This document shows, piece by piece, positions 29,454 to 39,016 of a DNA stretch of 64,000 bases (position 1 is its first letter; the number at the start of each line of letters is the position of its first letter). The notes beneath the pieces are model-generated. The model had not been told where the DNA came from. It saw nothing but the letters and a program-made list of their open reading frames with translations, and did not search any database. Source of the DNA: Winogradskyella eximia (GTDB lineage: Bacteria; Bacteroidota; Bacteroidia; Flavobacteriales; Flavobacteriaceae); NCBI RefSeq assembly GCF_003386165.1, contig NZ_QRDV01000009.1:62001-126000 (forward strand), written 5' to 3'. The translations under genes and the position numbers were made by a program.

Positions 29454-30281
29454 TTATTTCTTTCTACGTTCTACAATATACTTATTACTCGCTTTTGTCT
29501 TAGAACGTGTTCTAAATCCTTTAGCAGGAATACCGTTTCTAGACCTTGGATGACCACCTGAAGATTTACCTTCACCACCACCCATTGGGTGATCGACTGG
29601 GTTCATCACTACTGGTCTTACTCTTGGACGTCTTCCTAACCATCTACTTCTACCAGCTTTACCTGACACAAGTAATTGATGATCTGAATTTGAAATCGCT
29701 CCAATAGTAGCCATACAAGTAATTAAGATCATTCTTGTTTCACCAGATGGTAATTTTACAGTAGCAAATTTATCACCTCTTGCCATTAATTGAGCAAATG
29801 CACCAGCACTACGAGCCATAACAGCTCCTTGACCAGGACGTAACTCAATACAAGAGATAATAGTTCCTAATGGTATTTCACTTAATGGCATTGCATTTCC
29901 GATTTCCGGAGCAATACCAGTTTCACCAGCTACAATATTTTGACCTACTTGTAAACCATTCTGTGCGATAACGTAACGTTTCTCACCATCTTGATAGTTT
30001 AACAACGCAATAAATGCTGTTCTGTTCGGATCGTATTCAATTGTCTTAACTTCAGCAGGAATACCTGCTTTGTTACGTTTGAAATCGATAATACGATAAC
30101 GTTTCTTATGACCACCACCTAATTGGCGCATAGTCATTTTTCCTCGACTGTTTCTACCACCAGATCTCTTTTTCGGAGCAAGCAAGCTTTTCTCCGGCTT
30201 ATCAGTAGTAATGGCGTCAAATCCATTAACTACTCTAAATCGCTGACCTGATGTGATTGGTTTTAATTTTCTTACTGACAT
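29454..30281 (-). CDS. rplB: 50S ribosomal protein L2
   Basis: L2 is needed for subunit joining and peptidyl transfer. The 275-residue protein carries the OB and SH3-like domains and the conserved [20 protein letters not shown] loop that reaches the active centre. Confidence 0.98.
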   Translation of the reverse strand: MSVRKLKPITSGQRFRVVNGFDAITTDKPEKSLLAPKKRSGGRNSRGKMTMRQLGGGHKKRYRIIDFKRNKAGIPAEVKTIEYDPNRTAFIALLNYQDGEKRYVIAQNGLQVGQNIVAGETGIAPEIGNAMPLSEIPLGTIISCIELRPGQGAVMARSAGAFAQLMARGDKFATVKLPSGETRMILITCMATIGAISNSDHQLLVSGKAGRSRWLGRRPRVRPVVMNPVDHPMGGGEGKSSGGHPRSRNGIPAKGFRTRSKTKASNKYIVERRKK

Positions 30282-30293
30282 TAATGTCTAAAA

Positions 30294-30584
30294 TTACATG
30301 TTAGTGTATAAATCTATTACTTCACCTTCCGCCAGTTGTACAATTGCTTTTTTAATAGCATTTGTTTTACCATGTTGAATCCCTGTCTTTGTATGACGAG
30401 TTCTTCTTTCTGGACGGACATTTATTGTACGAACTTTTTCTACAGAAACTCCATAAGCAGCTTCTACTGCTTTTTTGATTTCTACCTTGTTCGCCTTTGG
30501 ATTCACTTGAAATGCAAATGCATTCAACGACTCACTTTGCATAGTCGCCTTTTCTGTGATTATAGGTTTTATTAAGATACTCAT
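30294..30584 (-). CDS. rplW: 50S ribosomal protein L23
   Basis: L23 is the trigger-factor docking protein at the tunnel exit. The 96-residue protein starts MSILIKPIITEKATMQSESLNAFAFQVNPKANK and has the conserved VEKVRTINVRPERR. Confidence 0.97.
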   Translation of the reverse strand: MSILIKPIITEKATMQSESLNAFAFQVNPKANKVEIKKAVEAAYGVSVEKVRTINVRPERRTRHTKTGIQHGKTNAIKKAIVQLAEGEVIDLYTNM

Positions 30585-30589
30585 CTGTT

Positions 30590-31219
30590 CTATTTACTTA
30601 AATTCGATTCAATTCCTTCTAATGCACTTTCAATTAGAATTACTTTATTAGCATTCATAATTTTATAAGTACTTAATTCAGAGGCTGTTATAACTTCCGA
30701 ACCTTTAAAATTGCGTGAGGACAAATATACATTATTATTTGTACCACCCAACACAATAAGAGATTTTTTGTTTTCTACCTCTAAAGCCTTTAAAACATTG
30801 ACAAAATTCTTAGTCTTTGGTGATTCAAAATTGAAATCCTCCATTACTAAAATTGATTTGTCATTTGCTTTAATAGTTAGTGCAGATCTACGTGCTAATC
30901 GTTTTACGGTTTTGTTTAATTTAAACCCGTAATTTCTTGGTCTAGGACCAAACATACGACCACCACCTCTAAATACACCAGACTTAATACTACCTGCTCT
31001 TGCAGTACCAGTACCTTTTTGTTTTTTAATCTTACGTGTACTTCCAGAGATTTCTGCTCTTTCTTTTGCCTTATGCGTCCCTTGTCTTTGATTTGCTAAG
31101 TATTGCTTAACATCTAAATAGACAGCGTGATTATTAGGCTCTATAGCGAATACGTCTTTAGAAAGCTCAGCTTGTCTACCCGTATCTTTTCCGTTTATAT
31201 CTAAAACTGCTACCTTCAT
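30590..31219 (-). CDS. rplD: 50S ribosomal protein L4
   Basis: L4 lines the peptide tunnel; in E. coli it also controls the S10 operon. The frame is open to 31264, but the ATG at 31219 gives the family start [16 protein letters not shown] and overlaps the rplC stop by one base (TAATG), so it is chosen; 209 residues. The loop [38 protein letters not shown] is standard. Confidence 0.97.
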   Translation of the reverse strand: MKVAVLDINGKDTGRQAELSKDVFAIEPNNHAVYLDVKQYLANQRQGTHKAKERAEISGSTRKIKKQKGTGTARAGSIKSGVFRGGGRMFGPRPRNYGFKLNKTVKRLARRSALTIKANDKSILVMEDFNFESPKTKNFVNVLKALEVENKKSLIVLGGTNNNVYLSSRNFKGSEVITASELSTYKIMNANKVILIESALEGIESNLSK

Positions 31220-31836
31220 TACTTCTCGATGATTACATAAGAATTTTTGTGACCAGGAACACATCCTTTTACCACAAGTAAGTTCTTTTCAGCAACTACT
31301 TTGTAAATTCTTAAATTTTGAACTTTTACTGTTTCGCCACCCATTCTTCCGGCCATCTTCATTCCTTTGAATACTCTCGCAGGATAAGATGCTGCACCAA
31401 TAGAACCTGGAGCTCTTAAACGGTTATGTTGACCATGCGTTGCTTGACCTACACCACCGAATCCATGACGTTTTACTACACCTTGAAAACCTTTACCTTT
31501 AGAAGTACCTGCGATATCCACAAATTCCCCTTCAATAAATTGTTCTACTGTAATAGCATCACCTAATTTGTACTCCTTATCAAAACCTTTGAATTCAACA
31601 ACTTTGCGTTTTACAGAAGTACCCGCTTTTTTAGCATGACCTAAGTCTGCTTTAGTAGCGCTTTTTTCTGTCGCGTCATCGAAACCTAATTGAAGGGCTG
31701 AATAACCATCCACTTCTTCAGTTCTGACTTGGGTAACGATACATGGTCCAGCTTCGATTACTGTACAAGGAATGTTCTTCCCATTTTCATCGAAAATGCT
31801 GGTCATACCGATTTTTTTTCCAATTAACCCAGACAT
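31219..31836 (-). CDS. rplC: 50S ribosomal protein L3
   Basis: L3 starts 50S assembly and reaches toward the peptidyl transferase centre. The 205-residue protein starts [19 protein letters not shown] and has [19 protein letters not shown]. An unusually long 173-bp gap with three hairpins lies between rpsJ and this gene. Confidence 0.97.
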   Translation of the reverse strand: MSGLIGKKIGMTSIFDENGKNIPCTVIEAGPCIVTQVRTEEVDGYSALQLGFDDATEKSATKADLGHAKKAGTSVKRKVVEFKGFDKEYKLGDAITVEQFIEGEFVDIAGTSKGKGFQGVVKRHGFGGVGQATHGQHNRLRAPGSIGAASYPARVFKGMKMAGRMGGETVKVQNLRIYKVVAEKNLLVVKGCVPGHKNSYVIIEK

Positions 31837-31855
31837 AATTTTTTGTTTTTATTGT

Positions 31856-31957
31856 GACAACTCGCGAATTGTCATCTTTTGTTTTTTTCAGGACAACTCG
31901 CGAATTGTCCATACGTATATAAAATTCAAGGCCGAAAATACGTTTCAGCCTTGAATT
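31856..31957 (-). promoter_or_regulatory. Structured leader before rplC: two identical 18-nt hairpins plus a longer stem-loop
   Basis: GACAACTCGCGAATTGTC occurs at 31856-31873 and again at 31892-31909. In the minus-strand mRNA each copy folds into a stem that includes a G-U pair. A third stem pairs 31923-31932 with 31948-31957 (AATTCAAGGC/GCCTTGAATT). All lie in the rpsJ-rplC gap of the S10 cluster. No TAnnTTTG promoter is visible here. A role as r-protein binding site, attenuator or processing site is inference. Confidence 0.5.
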
Positions 31958-32009
31958 GTATTTTTTCCGTTTTTCCCTCGCTCGCAGCTCAGGACATGTT
32001 ATTGTGTAA

Positions 32010-32315
32010 TTACACTTTAATCTCAACTTCTACTCCACTTGGTAATTCAAGTTTCATTAAAGCATCAATTGTTTTAGAAGATGAAGAGTAAATATCTAAT
32101 AATCTCTTGTAAGAGCTTAATTGAAATTGTTCTCTAGACTTCTTATTTACGTGTGGTGAACGTAATACAGTAAATATTTTCTTGTGTGTAGGTAATGGAA
32201 TTGGTCCTGTTACTACTGCACCTGTACTTTTTACTGTTTTTACAATCTTATCAGCAGATTTATCTACCAAGTTATGATCGTAAGACTTTAATTTGATTCT
32301 AATTTTTTGACTCAT
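32010..32315 (-). CDS. rpsJ: 30S ribosomal protein S10
   Basis: S10 is part of the 30S head and, as NusE, of antitermination complexes. The 101-residue protein has [20 protein letters not shown] and [19 protein letters not shown]. It follows fusA after 12 bases, so the str and S10 clusters are joined and no tuf gene lies between them. Confidence 0.97.
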   Translation of the reverse strand: MSQKIRIKLKSYDHNLVDKSADKIVKTVKSTGAVVTGPIPLPTHKKIFTVLRSPHVNKKSREQFQLSSYKRLLDIYSSSSKTIDALMKLELPSGVEVEIKV

Positions 32316-32327
32316 TTTCTTAACTTT

Positions 32328-34454
32328 TTAAGATTCTTCTCCTTTAGCTGCTTTAATTACGTCTGCTGACACGTTTGCCGGAGTTTCAGCATAATGTGAA
32401 AATTCCATAGTTGATGTTGCTCTACCTGAAGATAATGTTCTCAATGTAGTAACATAACCAAACATTTCAGAAAGTGGTACTGTAGCTTTAATTGTTTTAG
32501 CACCTGCACGGTCTCCCATACCTTCCATCATACCACGTCTTCTATTTAAATCACCCACAATATCACCCATATTCTCTTCTGGTGTAATCACCTCAAGTTT
32601 CATAATAGGTTCCATTATAACCGCTTTTGCTGCTTTTGCTGAATTTTTAAATCCAAGCTTAGCTGCTAATTCGAATGATAGTTGATCAGAATCGACATCG
32701 TGATAAGATCCATCTCTCAACGTCACTTTCATTGCGTCAACTTCGAAACCAGCTAATGGTCCATTCTGCATTGCCATTTTGAATCCTTTTTCAATTGAAG
32801 GGATAAATTCTTTAGGAACGTTACCACCTTTAATTACAGATTCAAATTGTAATCCTACTACACCTTCATCTGCTGGCTCAATCGTAAATACGATATCAGC
32901 AAATTTACCACGTCCACCAGATTGTTTCTTATAAACTTCTCTATGATCTGCAGATTGTGTAATAGCTTCTTTATATTCAACTTGTGGTTGACCTTGATTA
33001 ACCTCAACATTAAATTCTCTTTTTAAACGATCTACAATTACATCTAAGTGTAACTCCCCCATTCCAGAAATAATAGTCTGTCCTGAAGCCTCGTCTGAAC
33101 GCACAGTAAATGTTGGATCCTCTTCAGCTAATTTAGCTAAACCAATACCTAATTTATCAACATCTGCTTTAGTCTTAGGCTCAACTGCGATACCAATTAC
33201 GGGATCAGGAAAATCCATAGATTCTAAAACAAGTGGATGTTTCTCATCTGTTAATGTATCTCCTGTTTTGATAGATTTAAATCCAACAGCAGCTCCAATA
33301 TCACCAGCTTCGATAAAATCAATTGCATTTTGCTTGTTAGCATGCATCTGATAGATACGAGAGATACGTTCTTTTTTACCTGAACGATTGTTCAATACGT
33401 AAGAACCTGCATCTAAACGACCTGAATATGCTCTAAAAAATGCTAAACGACCCACGAAAGGATCAGTAGCAATTTTAAATGCTAATGCAGCGAAAGGTTC
33501 TTTAACACTTGGTTTACGAAGTTCTTCTTTTTCAGTATCTGGATTCACACCCACAATACCATCCTTATCCATTGGAGAAGGCAAATAACGACAAACAGCA
33601 TCTAATAAAAACTGTACACCTTTATTTTTAAAAGCAGAACCACAAATCATAGGAATGATTGCCATATCCATAACAGCAGCTCTAAGTGCAGCATGCACTT
33701 CATCTTCTGTAATAGAATCTTCATCTTCCATGAACTTCTCTAGTAAGTTCTCATCGTAACCAGCTACTTCTTCAATAAGTAATGCTCTATATTTTCTAGC
33801 TTCAGCTTTAAGGTTCTCTGGAATTTCAATAACATCAAAAGTTGCCCCTTGAGTTTCATCATGCCAAACAATAGCTCTATTCTTAACTAAATCTATAATA
33901 CCTTTAAAATCTTCTTCGTCACCAATGTTTAAAACAATTGGCACCGCATTAGACTTCAACATATCTTTTACTTGTTGACAAACACCTAAAAAGTCAGATC
34001 CTTGACGGTCCATTTTATTAACGAAACCAATACGAGGCACTTTATAGTTATCAGCAAGTCTCCAGTTAGTTTCAGATTGTGGCTCAACACCATCAACTGC
34101 ACTAAATAAGAATACTAAACCATCAAGTACACGTAATGAACGGTTTACTTCAACCGTAAAATCCACGTGACCTGGTGTGTCAATAATATTAAAATGGTAA
34201 CTTTGCGCTTCAGGAGTAGGCTCTGCATTTTCTTTAGGAAAAACCCACTCACATGTAGTGGCAGCAGAAGTAATTGTAATACCTCTTTCTTGCTCTTGCT
34301 CCATCCAGTCCATAGTTGCAGCACCATCATGTACTTCACCTATTTTATGCGAAACACCTGTATAATAAAGAACTCGCTCTGTAGTTGTAGTTTTTCCAGC
34401 ATCAATATGAGCTGCAATCCCTATATTTCTTGTAAGTTTTAAATCTCTTGCCAT
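32328..34454 (-). CDS. fusA: Elongation factor G
   Basis: EF-G drives translocation with GTP hydrolysis. The 708-residue protein has G1 [13 protein letters not shown], the switch [10 protein letters not shown] and NKMD motifs in the G domain, followed by domains II-V including [16 protein letters not shown] and the [13 protein letters not shown] region near the C-terminus. It stands between rpsG and rpsJ. Confidence 0.98.
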   Translation of the reverse strand: MARDLKLTRNIGIAAHIDAGKTTTTERVLYYTGVSHKIGEVHDGAATMDWMEQEQERGITITSAATTCEWVFPKENAEPTPEAQSYHFNIIDTPGHVDFTVEVNRSLRVLDGLVFLFSAVDGVEPQSETNWRLADNYKVPRIGFVNKMDRQGSDFLGVCQQVKDMLKSNAVPIVLNIGDEEDFKGIIDLVKNRAIVWHDETQGATFDVIEIPENLKAEARKYRALLIEEVAGYDENLLEKFMEDEDSITEDEVHAALRAAVMDMAIIPMICGSAFKNKGVQFLLDAVCRYLPSPMDKDGIVGVNPDTEKEELRKPSVKEPFAALAFKIATDPFVGRLAFFRAYSGRLDAGSYVLNNRSGKKERISRIYQMHANKQNAIDFIEAGDIGAAVGFKSIKTGDTLTDEKHPLVLESMDFPDPVIGIAVEPKTKADVDKLGIGLAKLAEEDPTFTVRSDEASGQTIISGMGELHLDVIVDRLKREFNVEVNQGQPQVEYKEAITQSADHREVYKKQSGGRGKFADIVFTIEPADEGVVGLQFESVIKGGNVPKEFIPSIEKGFKMAMQNGPLAGFEVDAMKVTLRDGSYHDVDSDQLSFELAAKLGFKNSAKAAKAVIMEPIMKLEVITPEENMGDIVGDLNRRRGMMEGMGDRAGAKTIKATVPLSEMFGYVTTLRTLSSGRATSTMEFSHYAETPANVSADVIKAAKGEES

Positions 34455-34457
34455 TTC

Positions 34458-34934
34458 TTAAAATCTAAAGTGTGAGAATGCTTTGTTTGCTTCCGCCATT
34501 TTGTGCGTATCCATTCTTTTCTTAACGGCAGCACCTTCTTCTTTAGCCGCAGCTAAAACTTCTGAAGCCAAACGTTGCGCCATAGATTTTTCGTTTCTCT
34601 TACGTGAATAGCTAATTAACCATTTCATCGCAGTTGAAACCTTACGATCTGGACGAATTTGCATTGGAATCTGAAATGTAGCACCACCAACACGACGACT
34701 ACGTACTTCTACGTGAGGCATCACATTTGATAAAGCTTCTTTCCAAATTTCTAAAGCTGTTTTTTCGTCATCATTCTTTTTCTCTTCAACAATATCAATT
34801 GCATCATAGAATACTTTAAAAGCGATAGACTTCTTACCATCCCACATCATCATGTTAACAAAACGTGTTACTAACTGATCATTAAATCTTGGATCTGGTA
34901 AAAGCGGTCTCTTTTTTGCTGCTCTTTTTCTCAT
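34458..34934 (-). CDS. rpsG: 30S ribosomal protein S7
   Basis: S7 starts assembly of the 30S head. The 158-residue protein starts [27 protein letters not shown] and has [23 protein letters not shown]. It lies three bases before fusA. Confidence 0.97.
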   Translation of the reverse strand: MRKRAAKKRPLLPDPRFNDQLVTRFVNMMMWDGKKSIAFKVFYDAIDIVEEKKNDDEKTALEIWKEALSNVMPHVEVRSRRVGGATFQIPMQIRPDRKVSTAMKWLISYSRKRNEKSMAQRLASEVLAAAKEEGAAVKKRMDTHKMAEANKAFSHFRF

Positions 34935-34956
34935 GTCTTCTTCTTAAAGTTTTAAA

Positions 34957-35331
34957 TTACTTCTTAGGGCGTTTTGCACCATACTTAGATCTACGTTGTG
35001 TTCTTCCTGATACACCTGCTGTATCTAAAGCACCACGAACGATGTGATATCTAACTCCTGGCAAATCTTTTACCCTTCCACCTCTAACCAATACTATCGA
35101 GTGCTCTTGTAAATTGTGACCTTCTCCACCAATGTATGCATTTACTTCGTTTCCGTTTGTTAAACGAACCCTTGCTACCTTACGCATTGCTGAGTTAGGT
35201 TTCTTAGGTGTCGTTGTATAAACACGAGTACATACACCACGTCTTTGAGGACACGAATCTAAAGCAGCCGATTTACTCTTCTTGGTTATTTTGGCTCTTC
35301 CTTTTCGTACTAATTGTGAAATTGTTGGCAT
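34957..35331 (-). CDS. rpsL: 30S ribosomal protein S12
   Basis: S12 supports decoding accuracy. The 124-residue protein has [21 protein letters not shown] and [17 protein letters not shown]. The lysines at positions 43 and 88, whose changes give streptomycin resistance in other bacteria, are unaltered. It is the first gene of the long ribosomal transcript. Confidence 0.97.
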   Translation of the reverse strand: MPTISQLVRKGRAKITKKSKSAALDSCPQRRGVCTRVYTTTPKKPNSAMRKVARVRLTNGNEVNAYIGGEGHNLQEHSIVLVRGGRVKDLPGVRYHIVRGALDTAGVSGRTQRRSKYGAKRPKK

Positions 35332-35356
35332 ATATTTCTATATAAAATTTTATTAA

Positions 35357-35372
35357 CCCTCACTTTTGAGGG
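35357..35372 (-). promoter_or_regulatory. 5'-end hairpin of the ribosomal operon transcript
   Basis: CCCTCA and TGAGGG pair around a four-base loop. On the minus strand this stem lies just after the -7 element, so it should form the very 5' end of the message. Confidence 0.5.
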
Positions 35373-35375
35373 CTG

Positions 35376-35406
35376 CAAAGGTAGAAATTAATATCTATAA
35401 TTCAAA
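35376..35406 (-). promoter_or_regulatory. Promoter of the str-S10-spc-alpha operon
   Basis: On the minus strand TTTG (35406-35403) and TACCTTTG (35383-35376) stand 19 bases apart. This is a full match to the Bacteroidota -33/-7 promoter pattern and the best promoter in the window. Confidence 0.85.
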
Positions 35407-35509
35407 CAGTTGTGAATTAATTTTTCAATTAAATATAAACTTTTTTTTTTAGTCCTATATATTATACCCTATTTTTACGTTACTATAAGACCTATTCCAA
35501 TTAGTGAAA

Positions 35510-37198
35510 ATGCAGATTTTGAGACAAATTATTTTTTTTACTTTATTTTTACTTTTATCAAAACAAAGCTTCACACAAACAATTAGTCTAAGCGTTGTTG
35601 GTGAAAACCAAGATGCTACGAAAGTTATTGATTCAATTGGTTACAAAAAAAGTTACAGTAATTATAATAGCCTTCAAAATGAAATCAATCGTTTAAAAAA
35701 AAAATTAACCAAAGACGGCTACATTGATACTACGATAAAAAATGTAAATAAAAAGCACGATACACTTTTTGAAGCGCAATTTATATTAGGTAAAAGAGTA
35801 AATAAAATAAGAATATATTATGATTCTAGCTTTAATACAGATTATCTCACAACAATAACCCCTTCAAAAGATACTAATTTCTTCGAATTAAAAATAACAG
35901 AATTAGAAAGTCAATTAAAAATCTTAAACTCTAAAATTGCAGAACAAGGTGATCCGTTTTCTACACTACAACTCATCAATATTTCAAAGTTAAATTCTGA
36001 TTTAATTTCGGCAGATTTAAAAATTGTTACTAACCAGAAAAGGCGTATTGATAAGATTATAATAAAAGGTTATGAGAAGTTTCCGAAGTCTTATGTAAAA
36101 CGCTTTATGAAACTAAAGACAGGAAAATCTTTCAACTTAAATGCTATTAGAGAAAAAGTTGAACTTTTAGAGGAGTTACGGTTTGCTAGTAAAATTAAAG
36201 ATCCTGAAGTTCTTTTTACACAAGATTCCACAACATTATATTTGTATATAGAAAAAACTAAAACGAATAATTTTGATGGCTTTCTAGGTTTTGGCACTAA
36301 CGAAATCACCAATAGAATAGAATTTGATGGTTATTTAGATTTACGACTCATCAATAATCTTAATTATGGAGAAACACTAAACCTTTTTTATAAAAGCGAT
36401 GAAATAGATCAACAAACCTTTAGAGTTGATGCTGACTTGCCTTATTTGTTTGCTTCACCCGTTGGGCTTCAAGTTGGTTTAAATATTTTCAGAAAAGATT
36501 CTACCTTTTTAAATGCCAAACAATATGCAAAAATCAACTATCAGATTAATGCGCAGCATAAAATTGGTATTGGATTAAACTCCACAACCTCAACAAATCT
36601 ATTAGAAAACGACACGGACATTTTAAACGATTACACTTCAAATTACTACACCCTTCATTACAATTATACCAAGCCTCAATTTTATGACCCTTTGTTTCCT
36701 ATTAATTTTTGGTTTGATTTTTCTTCGGGAATTGGAACTAGAAATAATGATTTAGGTAAAGAAAAACAAAGTGTCTTTAATGTAGATGCTTATAAAATTT
36801 TCAACCTCAATAAAAAGAATAGTTTTTATATGAGACTGAATGGAGCCACATTAACATCTAATGATTACCTAGACAATGAATTATTTCGTTTTGGAGGCAT
36901 CAACTCTATTCGTGGATTCGAAGAAAACAGTTTAGTTGCAAATTTATATGCTGTAATTAGCACAGAATACAGATATCGCCTTAGCAATAGTATTTATGTA
37001 CACTCTGTTATAGATGCTGCTTATTTTGAAAACAAGCTAACTGAAAGTAAAGAGAAACTCTATGGTTTTGGGTTTGGGTTAGGCTTATTAACTAATGCTG
37101 GACTATTTCGATTAAATTATTCTAGTGGCAAGACTGAAGATAGACCATTTAAATTATCAGATTCTAAAGTTCATGTGAGTTTAACTGCTACTTTTTAA
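35510..37198 (+). CDS. BamA/TamA-family outer membrane protein
   Basis: The protein combines POTRA-like domains with a C-terminal 16-stranded-type outer membrane barrel. The signal peptide ends near SFTQ. A POTRA is seen as RIDKIIIKGYEKFPKSYVKRFMKLKTG, and the barrel holds FRFGGINSIRGFEENSL, the conserved loop motif of this superfamily, and ends in a Phe (HVSLTATF). An upstream GTG at 35504 is in frame, but the ATG at 35510 gives a cleaner signal peptide; 562 residues. It may take part in outer membrane protein or lipid transport; it is separate from the main BamA. Confidence 0.8.
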   Translation: MQILRQIIFFTLFLLLSKQSFTQTISLSVVGENQDATKVIDSIGYKKSYSNYNSLQNEINRLKKKLTKDGYIDTTIKNVNKKHDTLFEAQFILGKRVNKIRIYYDSSFNTDYLTTITPSKDTNFFELKITELESQLKILNSKIAEQGDPFSTLQLINISKLNSDLISADLKIVTNQKRRIDKIIIKGYEKFPKSYVKRFMKLKTGKSFNLNAIREKVELLEELRFASKIKDPEVLFTQDSTTLYLYIEKTKTNNFDGFLGFGTNEITNRIEFDGYLDLRLINNLNYGETLNLFYKSDEIDQQTFRVDADLPYLFASPVGLQVGLNIFRKDSTFLNAKQYAKINYQINAQHKIGIGLNSTTSTNLLENDTDILNDYTSNYYTLHYNYTKPQFYDPLFPINFWFDFSSGIGTRNNDLGKEKQSVFNVDAYKIFNLNKKNSFYMRLNGATLTSNDYLDNELFRFGGINSIRGFEENSLVANLYAVISTEYRYRLSNSIYVHSVIDAAYFENKLTESKEKLYGFGFGLGLLTNAGLFRLNYSSGKTEDRPFKLSDSKVHVSLTATF

Positions 37199-37209
37199 AT
37201 CTGTTTCTA

Positions 37210-37217
37210 TACCTTTG
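37210..37217 (+). promoter_or_regulatory. -7 promoter element of rlmB
   Basis: TACCTTTG matches TAnnTTTG, about 96 bases before the rlmB start. It leaves a leader of roughly 90 bases. Confidence 0.55.
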
Positions 37218-37313
37218 CGCCAATTAAATCCATAATGGATATTTAGTTAATTGTGGTTATCCTACCAAAATTAGCTATAACAATAATCTTTTGAATTAGC
37301 ATATATTATATAG

Positions 37314-38048
37314 ATGGAAAAAGAAACCACAATTTTTGGCATTAGAGCAATTATAGAAGCTATAAAATCTAATGAAACTATCGATAAGGTTTTTATGCAA
37401 AAAGGTCTTCAAGGTGAATTATTTAGAGAATTAGAACAATTAATTCGTACTGAAGGCATCAATTCATCATATGTACCTGTTGAAAAGCTTAATCGCTTAA
37501 CACGTGGTAACCATCAAGGAGCTGTGGCTCAAATTTCACCTATTGCTTTTCATGACATTGATGACTTAGTAATAAGTGTTATTGAATCTGGTAAAACTCC
37601 CTTATTCTTATTATTAGATCAACTAAGCGATGTAAGAAATTTTGGAGCCATTGTTAGAACGGCTGAATGCACAGGCGTTAATGGTATTATCATTCAGAAA
37701 AAAGGTGGAGCTCCTATAAATGGAGACACCATTAAAACAAGTGCAGGTGCTATTTTTAAAATGCCCATTTGTAAAGTAGATCATATAAAAGATGCTGTTT
37801 TTCATATGCAGTCTTCTGGAATAAGAGTTATTGCTGCAACAGAAAAAGCAGATCACTTTTTATACGATGTTTCTTTTAAAGAACCGTGTGCTATAATTAT
37901 GGGCTCTGAAGGAAGAGGTATTAATCCATCGGTTTTAAAAGTAGTAGACGACCAAGCGAAACTTCCTATTTTAGGTGAAATAGAATCCTTAAATGTCTCT
38001 GTAGCTTGTGGTGCATTTTTATATGAAGCCGTTAGACAACGCAGCTAG
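37314..38048 (+). CDS. rlmB: 23S rRNA (guanosine-2251-2'-O)-methyltransferase family (TrmH/SpoU)
   Basis: The enzyme methylates a ribose 2'-OH of 23S rRNA with S-adenosylmethionine. The 244-residue protein has an N-terminal substrate-binding domain (TTIFGIRAIIEAIKSNETIDKVFMQKG) and a C-terminal SPOUT knot with motifs LDQLSDVRNFGAIVRTAEC, IMGSEGRGI and ESLNVSVACGAFLYEA. The exact target position is assigned by family only. Confidence 0.9.
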   Translation: MEKETTIFGIRAIIEAIKSNETIDKVFMQKGLQGELFRELEQLIRTEGINSSYVPVEKLNRLTRGNHQGAVAQISPIAFHDIDDLVISVIESGKTPLFLLLDQLSDVRNFGAIVRTAECTGVNGIIIQKKGGAPINGDTIKTSAGAIFKMPICKVDHIKDAVFHMQSSGIRVIAATEKADHFLYDVSFKEPCAIIMGSEGRGINPSVLKVVDDQAKLPILGEIESLNVSVACGAFLYEAVRQRS

Positions 38049-38072
38049 TTTTTACTTAAGAAGTATAATTAA

Positions 38073-38870
38073 TTAAAAATTACCGTCTTTATTCTCTTTA
38101 AAGGTGTAATTGATATTGATACGATTTTGATTGCTTGATGTCATTTTATTGTTTTCTATTTCAACTTCAGATTCAATCTCCAGTTCAAGTTCATCTTCGG
38201 GTTCAAATTCAATAAAATTTCCATCTTCGTCAAAATGTTTCATAAATGGATCGTCATCTTCATTATAGTTGGGTTGTTCCCATTTATAACGTTCTGGCTT
38301 GGCAATTTGTTTTCTAAAAATTAATGCGAATACTAATCCTGTAATCAATCCGGATAGATGCCCTTCCCAAGACATGCCGCTTTTTATTGGGAAAACATAC
38401 CAAATCATACTACCGTAAAGAAAAATTACCAATAAAGACAGCGCAATTAACCTATAGTGTTTTGCGAAAATGCCTTTAAAAAACATAAAACTAACCAAAA
38501 CATAAACTAACCCACTAGCTCCAATGTGATTACCATTACTCGCTATAAGCCATGTTAGAAATCCTGAAAGTAAAATACCAAACCCAATAACTTTCCAAGC
38601 GATTTTATTATAAAAGTAAAACAGAGATAAACTGAGGACAAAAAGTGGAATGGAATTATTATAAATATGATTGATATCTCCATGTAAAAACGGACTGGTC
38701 ACAATACCTATTAGTCCTTCTATTTTTTGAGGCCTAATTCCAAAAGCCTTAATACCACTATCAATTCTAACTTGGTACCAAAACACCAACCAAATTGTAA
38801 ACAACATTATCAAAGGATAAACAATGATACTATTAGAGTATTTAAAATGTTGTGTTTTGCTCATATTCAA
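38073..38870 (-). CDS. Rhomboid-family intramembrane serine protease
   Basis: The protein cuts membrane substrates inside the lipid bilayer. Six membrane segments are visible. The catalytic Ser119 lies in HIGASGLVYV and His171 in WEGHLSGLITG, completing the dyad. The 265-residue protein has a long, very acidic C-terminal tail after residue 200 (EFEPEDELELEIESEVEIE), probably cytoplasmic. Start at 38870 or six bases later at the next ATG. Substrates are unknown. Confidence 0.9.
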   Translation of the reverse strand: MNMSKTQHFKYSNSIIVYPLIMLFTIWLVFWYQVRIDSGIKAFGIRPQKIEGLIGIVTSPFLHGDINHIYNNSIPLFVLSLSLFYFYNKIAWKVIGFGILLSGFLTWLIASNGNHIGASGLVYVLVSFMFFKGIFAKHYRLIALSLLVIFLYGSMIWYVFPIKSGMSWEGHLSGLITGLVFALIFRKQIAKPERYKWEQPNYNEDDDPFMKHFDEDGNFIEFEPEDELELEIESEVEIENNKMTSSNQNRININYTFKENKDGNF

Positions 38871-39004
38871 ATTTAAAGAATCCTATTCAAATTTATATCC
38901 AAAATAGAATTGTCTGCAATATTGGCAGAAACTATCAATTTTAATCTTTCATTATTTTAAGATGAAATTCCTTAATAAATTGAATACATCACAAAAGCAT
39001 TTTG

Positions 39005-39012
39005 TAATTTTG
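39005..39012 (+). promoter_or_regulatory. -7 promoter element of rarA
   Basis: TAATTTTG matches TAnnTTTG and stands four bases before the rarA ATG, implying a leaderless message. A TTG at 38980-38982 could serve as -33 with 22-base spacing. Confidence 0.55.
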
Positions 39013-39016
39013 AATT

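Noticed and set aside
31220-31264. Longer N-terminus for L4
   Set aside because: The extra 15 residues are antisense-like extension into rplC and are not part of the L4 family.
31787-32091. Several small frames in the rpsJ-rplC gap
   Set aside because: They run through the hairpin repeats in both strands and have no protein-like composition.
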